In this document: one piece after another, positions 30,679-32,917 of the stretch
Layout of the letters: the number at the start of each line of letters is the position of its first letter
How positions within the stretch are numbered: the first letter of the stretch is position 1
NCBI GenBank assembly: GCA_036380435.1
Contig: DASVES010000144.1
Coordinates: forward strand, 1-32,917
Length of the DNA: 32,917 bases
From: DASQDT01 sp036380435
Lineage (GTDB): Bacteria > Acidobacteriota > Blastocatellia > Pyrinomonadales > Pyrinomonadaceae
Reading direction: 5' to 3'
Translations under genes and position numbers: made by a program
Notes under the pieces: model-generated
Seen by the model: the letters and a program-made list of their open reading frames with translations, nothing else
The model's database searches: none
What the model was told of the DNA's origin: nothing

Positions 30679-32547
30679 ATGGGTTACGACGAAGTTTTTG
30701 ATGTCATAGTGATTGGCGCGGGGCACGCAGGTTGTGAAGCCGCTTCGGCCGCCGCACGGATGGGTTCCCAGACAGCTCTCGTTACCCTAAATCTTGATAT
30801 GATTGGACAAATGTCCTGTAACCCGGCAGTGGGCGGGATTGCTAAGGGGCATCTGGTACGTGAGATCGACGCTCTCGGCGGCATTATGGGCCACACGATT
30901 GATCGTACCGGCATTCAATTTCGCCTCTTAAATCGTTCTCGAGGGCCGGCAGTGCGTGCCCCGCGCGCCCAGGCTGATCGGTCTTTTTATCGTACCGAGA
31001 TGCGTCGGACTCTTGAGAATACGCCCAACCTTCATCTGATTCAGGGTCTGGTTATTGATTTTATTGTTGATAAGGATCACGTCCGCGGGGTTGAGCTTCA
31101 AGACACACGCAGACTTCGTGCTGATGCCGTCATCGTTGCTACAGGCACGTTCCTTAACGGACTAATCCACACAGGTCGCCGTACTTACACCGCCGGTCGT
31201 GCGGGAGAACCTGCCTCTATTGAACTCGCCGAGAGCCTCAAGAAACTTGGATTTCCTGTCGGCCGCTTGAAGACCGGTACTCCCCCACGCCTTGACGGGC
31301 GTACTATTGAATGGGATGTGTTTGAGCCACAACCCGCGGACGAACGTCCAGTTCCCTTCTCGTTTTCAACCGAAAGTATTGAGCAGCCGCAGGTTAACTG
31401 TTTTATTGGTTATACGAATGAAACAGTTCATAAAACGATCTCTGATAATTTAAGCGAATCCCCCCTTTATTCCGGGCAAATAAAAGGAGTTGGACCACGC
31501 TACTGTCCATCCATCGAAGATAAAATTGTCAAATTTCCCAGTAAATCGCGGCATCAATTATTTCTGGAGCCTGAAGGTTATGATACCCATGAGGTGTATC
31601 TTAACGGCTTTTCAACTTCACTTCCTTCTGACCTTCAACATGAATTAGTTCACCAGATTCGCGGCCTTGAAGAAGCACGGATTATTCGGCCTGGGTATGC
31701 TATCGAGTATGATTTTGTTGACCCTCGTGAATTGACCCCGTTTTTACAAACCTCTCGCTTTAAAGGGCTTTTCTTCGCGGGGCAAATAAACGGCACCACG
31801 GGCTATGAGGAGGCTGCATGTCAGGGTTTGATTGCAGGTATTAATGCCTCATTATTTGTTCAGGGGCGGGAAGGTTTTAGACTTGGGCGTGAAGAGTCCT
31901 ATATTGGCGTTTTAATCGACGATTTGATCACTCATGGCGTTGACGAACCCTACCGAATGTTTACTTCACGCGCCGAATACCGTCTGCAATTACGCTACGA
32001 CACGGCAGATGCCCGACTCACGTCTTATGGCTATGAACTAGGACTCATGGGTGATGATGGATGGCAGAAATTTTTACGCCGCAGAAACCGCATTTCCCAA
32101 CTCCGTCTAAGCCTTGAATCCACTAAATTTAATCGTACGCACCCAGAATATTCTTATATTTCCACCCTTCTAGATAAAGATTTAGGTGATTCATTCTCCC
32201 TTTCTTCCTTTGTACATAATCCTGGTATTGCTCCGGAAGTTATCTGCCAGTTTTTGCCTGCGAATCTACAAACCGGCACTTCAATTTCAGAACTTGAGTC
32301 GGCTTTAGCCGATGTTCTTTATGCCGGGTATATTTCATTTCAACAGAATAATATCGAGCGCCTATACCATAGCGATTCAGTTCCCATCCCGAATAATTTC
32401 AAATTCGGCTTAGTAAGCGGCTTGTCTAATGAAATGGTCGAGCGTCTAGAGCGCACCGCCCCGCAAACCTTCGGGCAAGCCCGGCATATCCCAGGACTTA
32501 CCCCGGGCGCCTTGACGACTCTGCTCTATCACCTCAAACTTAACTAG
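30679..32547 (+). CDS. mnmG: tRNA uridine 5-carboxymethylaminomethyl modification enzyme MnmG
   Basis: 622 residues, the standard GidA length. The FAD-binding N terminus VIVIGAGHAGCEAASAAARM is followed by NPAVGGIAKGHLVREIDALG, RGPAVRAPRAQADR, VIVATGTFLNGLIHTGRR, GRLKTGTPPRLDGRTI and GQINGTTGYEEAACQGLIAG. The later TSRAEYRLQLRYDTADARL contains the conserved tRNA-binding region. It works with MnmE on tRNA wobble uridines. ATG 30679 follows the mnmE TAA by two bases, so the two are co-translated. Codon use is clearly more AT-rich than in the left half of the window. No rsmG follows, unlike many origin clusters. Confidence 0.97.
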   Translation: MGYDEVFDVIVIGAGHAGCEAASAAARMGSQTALVTLNLDMIGQMSCNPAVGGIAKGHLVREIDALGGIMGHTIDRTGIQFRLLNRSRGPAVRAPRAQADRSFYRTEMRRTLENTPNLHLIQGLVIDFIVDKDHVRGVELQDTRRLRADAVIVATGTFLNGLIHTGRRTYTAGRAGEPASIELAESLKKLGFPVGRLKTGTPPRLDGRTIEWDVFEPQPADERPVPFSFSTESIEQPQVNCFIGYTNETVHKTISDNLSESPLYSGQIKGVGPRYCPSIEDKIVKFPSKSRHQLFLEPEGYDTHEVYLNGFSTSLPSDLQHELVHQIRGLEEARIIRPGYAIEYDFVDPRELTPFLQTSRFKGLFFAGQINGTTGYEEAACQGLIAGINASLFVQGREGFRLGREESYIGVLIDDLITHGVDEPYRMFTSRAEYRLQLRYDTADARLTSYGYELGLMGDDGWQKFLRRRNRISQLRLSLESTKFNRTHPEYSYISTLLDKDLGDSFSLSSFVHNPGIAPEVICQFLPANLQTGTSISELESALADVLYAGYISFQQNNIERLYHSDSVPIPNNFKFGLVSGLSNEMVERLERTAPQTFGQARHIPGLTPGALTTLLYHLKLN

Positions 32548-32562
32548 ATCGAACATCCTCAA

Positions 32563-32604
32563 TGTTTCACGTGCCACATATCGCAAATTGTGACACGTGA
32601 AACA
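32563..32604. promoter_or_regulatory. Pair of inverted parS-like ParB sites
   Basis: TGTTTCACGTGCCACA (32563-32578) and, inverted, TGTGACACGTGAAACA (32589-32604). Both read TGTTTCACGTGYCACA in their own orientation, differing from the classical palindrome TGTTTCACGTGAAACA only in the second half. The arms form a perfect 12-bp inverted repeat (32562-32573 with 32594-32605). They lie directly upstream of parA. Confidence 0.8.
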
Positions 32605-32662
32605 TAAAACTGTTCGCTGTAGGTGCAAACTCTCTGGCAGAGTTGTAACTTTTGTGATAGTT

Positions 32663-32677
32663 TGTAACCACGTTACA
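32663..32677. repeat. TGTAAC-CAC-GTTACA palindrome upstream of parA
   Basis: Perfect 6-bp arms around a 3-bp spacer, 21 bp before the parA start. A related TTGTAAC half-site precedes it at about 32643. This could be an operator for the par operon or part of its promoter; no clear -10/-35 pair is seen. Confidence 0.5.
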
Positions 32678-32698
32678 CAGGCGCTGCCGAGGTCGCGA

Positions 32699-32917
32699 AT
32701 GGCAAAAATTATTGCGGTGGCGAATCAGAAAGGCGGGGTAGGTAAAACTACAACGGCCGTTAATTTAGCGGCTGCTCTTGCCACTTCTGAGTTGCGTGTC
32801 CTTCTGGTTGATGCAGACCCGCAGGCGAATGCGACTTCGGGCGTGGGCATTCAAAGAGGGAGTCTTCGCCGGAGTCTGTATCATATACTCGTCCTTGATG
32901 AACGGGTCTCGAATGTA
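32699..32917 (+). CDS. parA: Chromosome-partitioning ATPase ParA (Soj), 3' partial
   Basis: The first 73 codons run to the right edge. The deviant Walker A motif KGGVGKTTTAVNLAAALA follows the typical MAKIIAVANQ start, then VLLVDADPQANATSGVG (Walker A' region) as in chromosomal Soj/ParA. ATG 32699 has a weak GAGG upstream. ParA ATPase moves ParB-parS complexes to segregate the origin. Its location next to parS-like sites and mnmG supports the chromosomal family; parB would be expected just beyond the window. Confidence 0.93.
   Translation, partial: MAKIIAVANQKGGVGKTTTAVNLAAALATSELRVLLVDADPQANATSGVGIQRGSLRRSLYHILVLDERVSNV

Noticed and set aside
1..32917. tRNA, rRNA, riboswitch or transposase genes
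   Set aside because: I looked for cloverleaf-like ends, rRNA conserved words and transposase motifs on reading and saw none; a covariance-model search would be needed to exclude small RNAs fully.

Overview
The window appears to be the replication-origin neighbourhood of a high-GC bacterial chromosome, most likely an Acidobacteriota member near class Blastocatellia. That placement is inference. It rests on an Oar-like carboxypeptidase-regulatory-domain TonB receptor, a long secreted nuclease with thrombospondin type-3 repeats, GC-rich codon use, and short tandem-heptamer intergenic repeats. No rRNA or tRNA is present to test it.

Left part (1-18.6 kb): accessory and metabolic genes. In order: the 3' part of a secreted multidomain nuclease; a TonB-dependent receptor; a CsbD-like stress protein; an MltF-like lytic transglycosylase; an SRPBCC protein with a charged tail; a YflT-like glycine-zipper protein; a HAD phosphatase; a GT4 glycosyltransferase; a small SWIM-type zinc-binding protein; an alpha/beta hydrolase plus hotdog thioesterase pair; a geranylgeranyl-reductase-family flavoprotein; and a MEMO/LigB-like plus AMMECR1 pair. 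Four different repetitive or palindromic intergenic elements lie within about 3 kb (9.8-12.5 kb).

Right part (18.7-32.9 kb): the conserved origin cluster. gyrB, recF, dnaN and dnaA are on the minus strand. rpmH, rnpA, yidD, yidC, a khpB/jag-like gene, mnmE, mnmG and the start of parA are on the plus strand. The dnaN-dnaA gap looks like oriC: an AT-rich stretch, five TAG trinucleotides (DnaA-trio), a GC clamp, then many DnaA-box-like 9-mers, including three copies of a fused box doublet. A second small box cluster lies upstream of dnaA. A pair of inverted parS-like sites lies between mnmG and parA. The genes on each side are transcribed away from the origin, co-directional with the expected forks.

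The most unusual feature is that rpmH is nested, in another frame, inside the 5' half of an extended rnpA. The two start codons are 10 nt apart behind one Shine-Dalgarno sequence. This arrangement is known from Thermus. A second oddity is that the recF start codon lies in the arm of a 17-bp perfect inverted repeat. G+C falls visibly within mnmE and stays low through mnmG.
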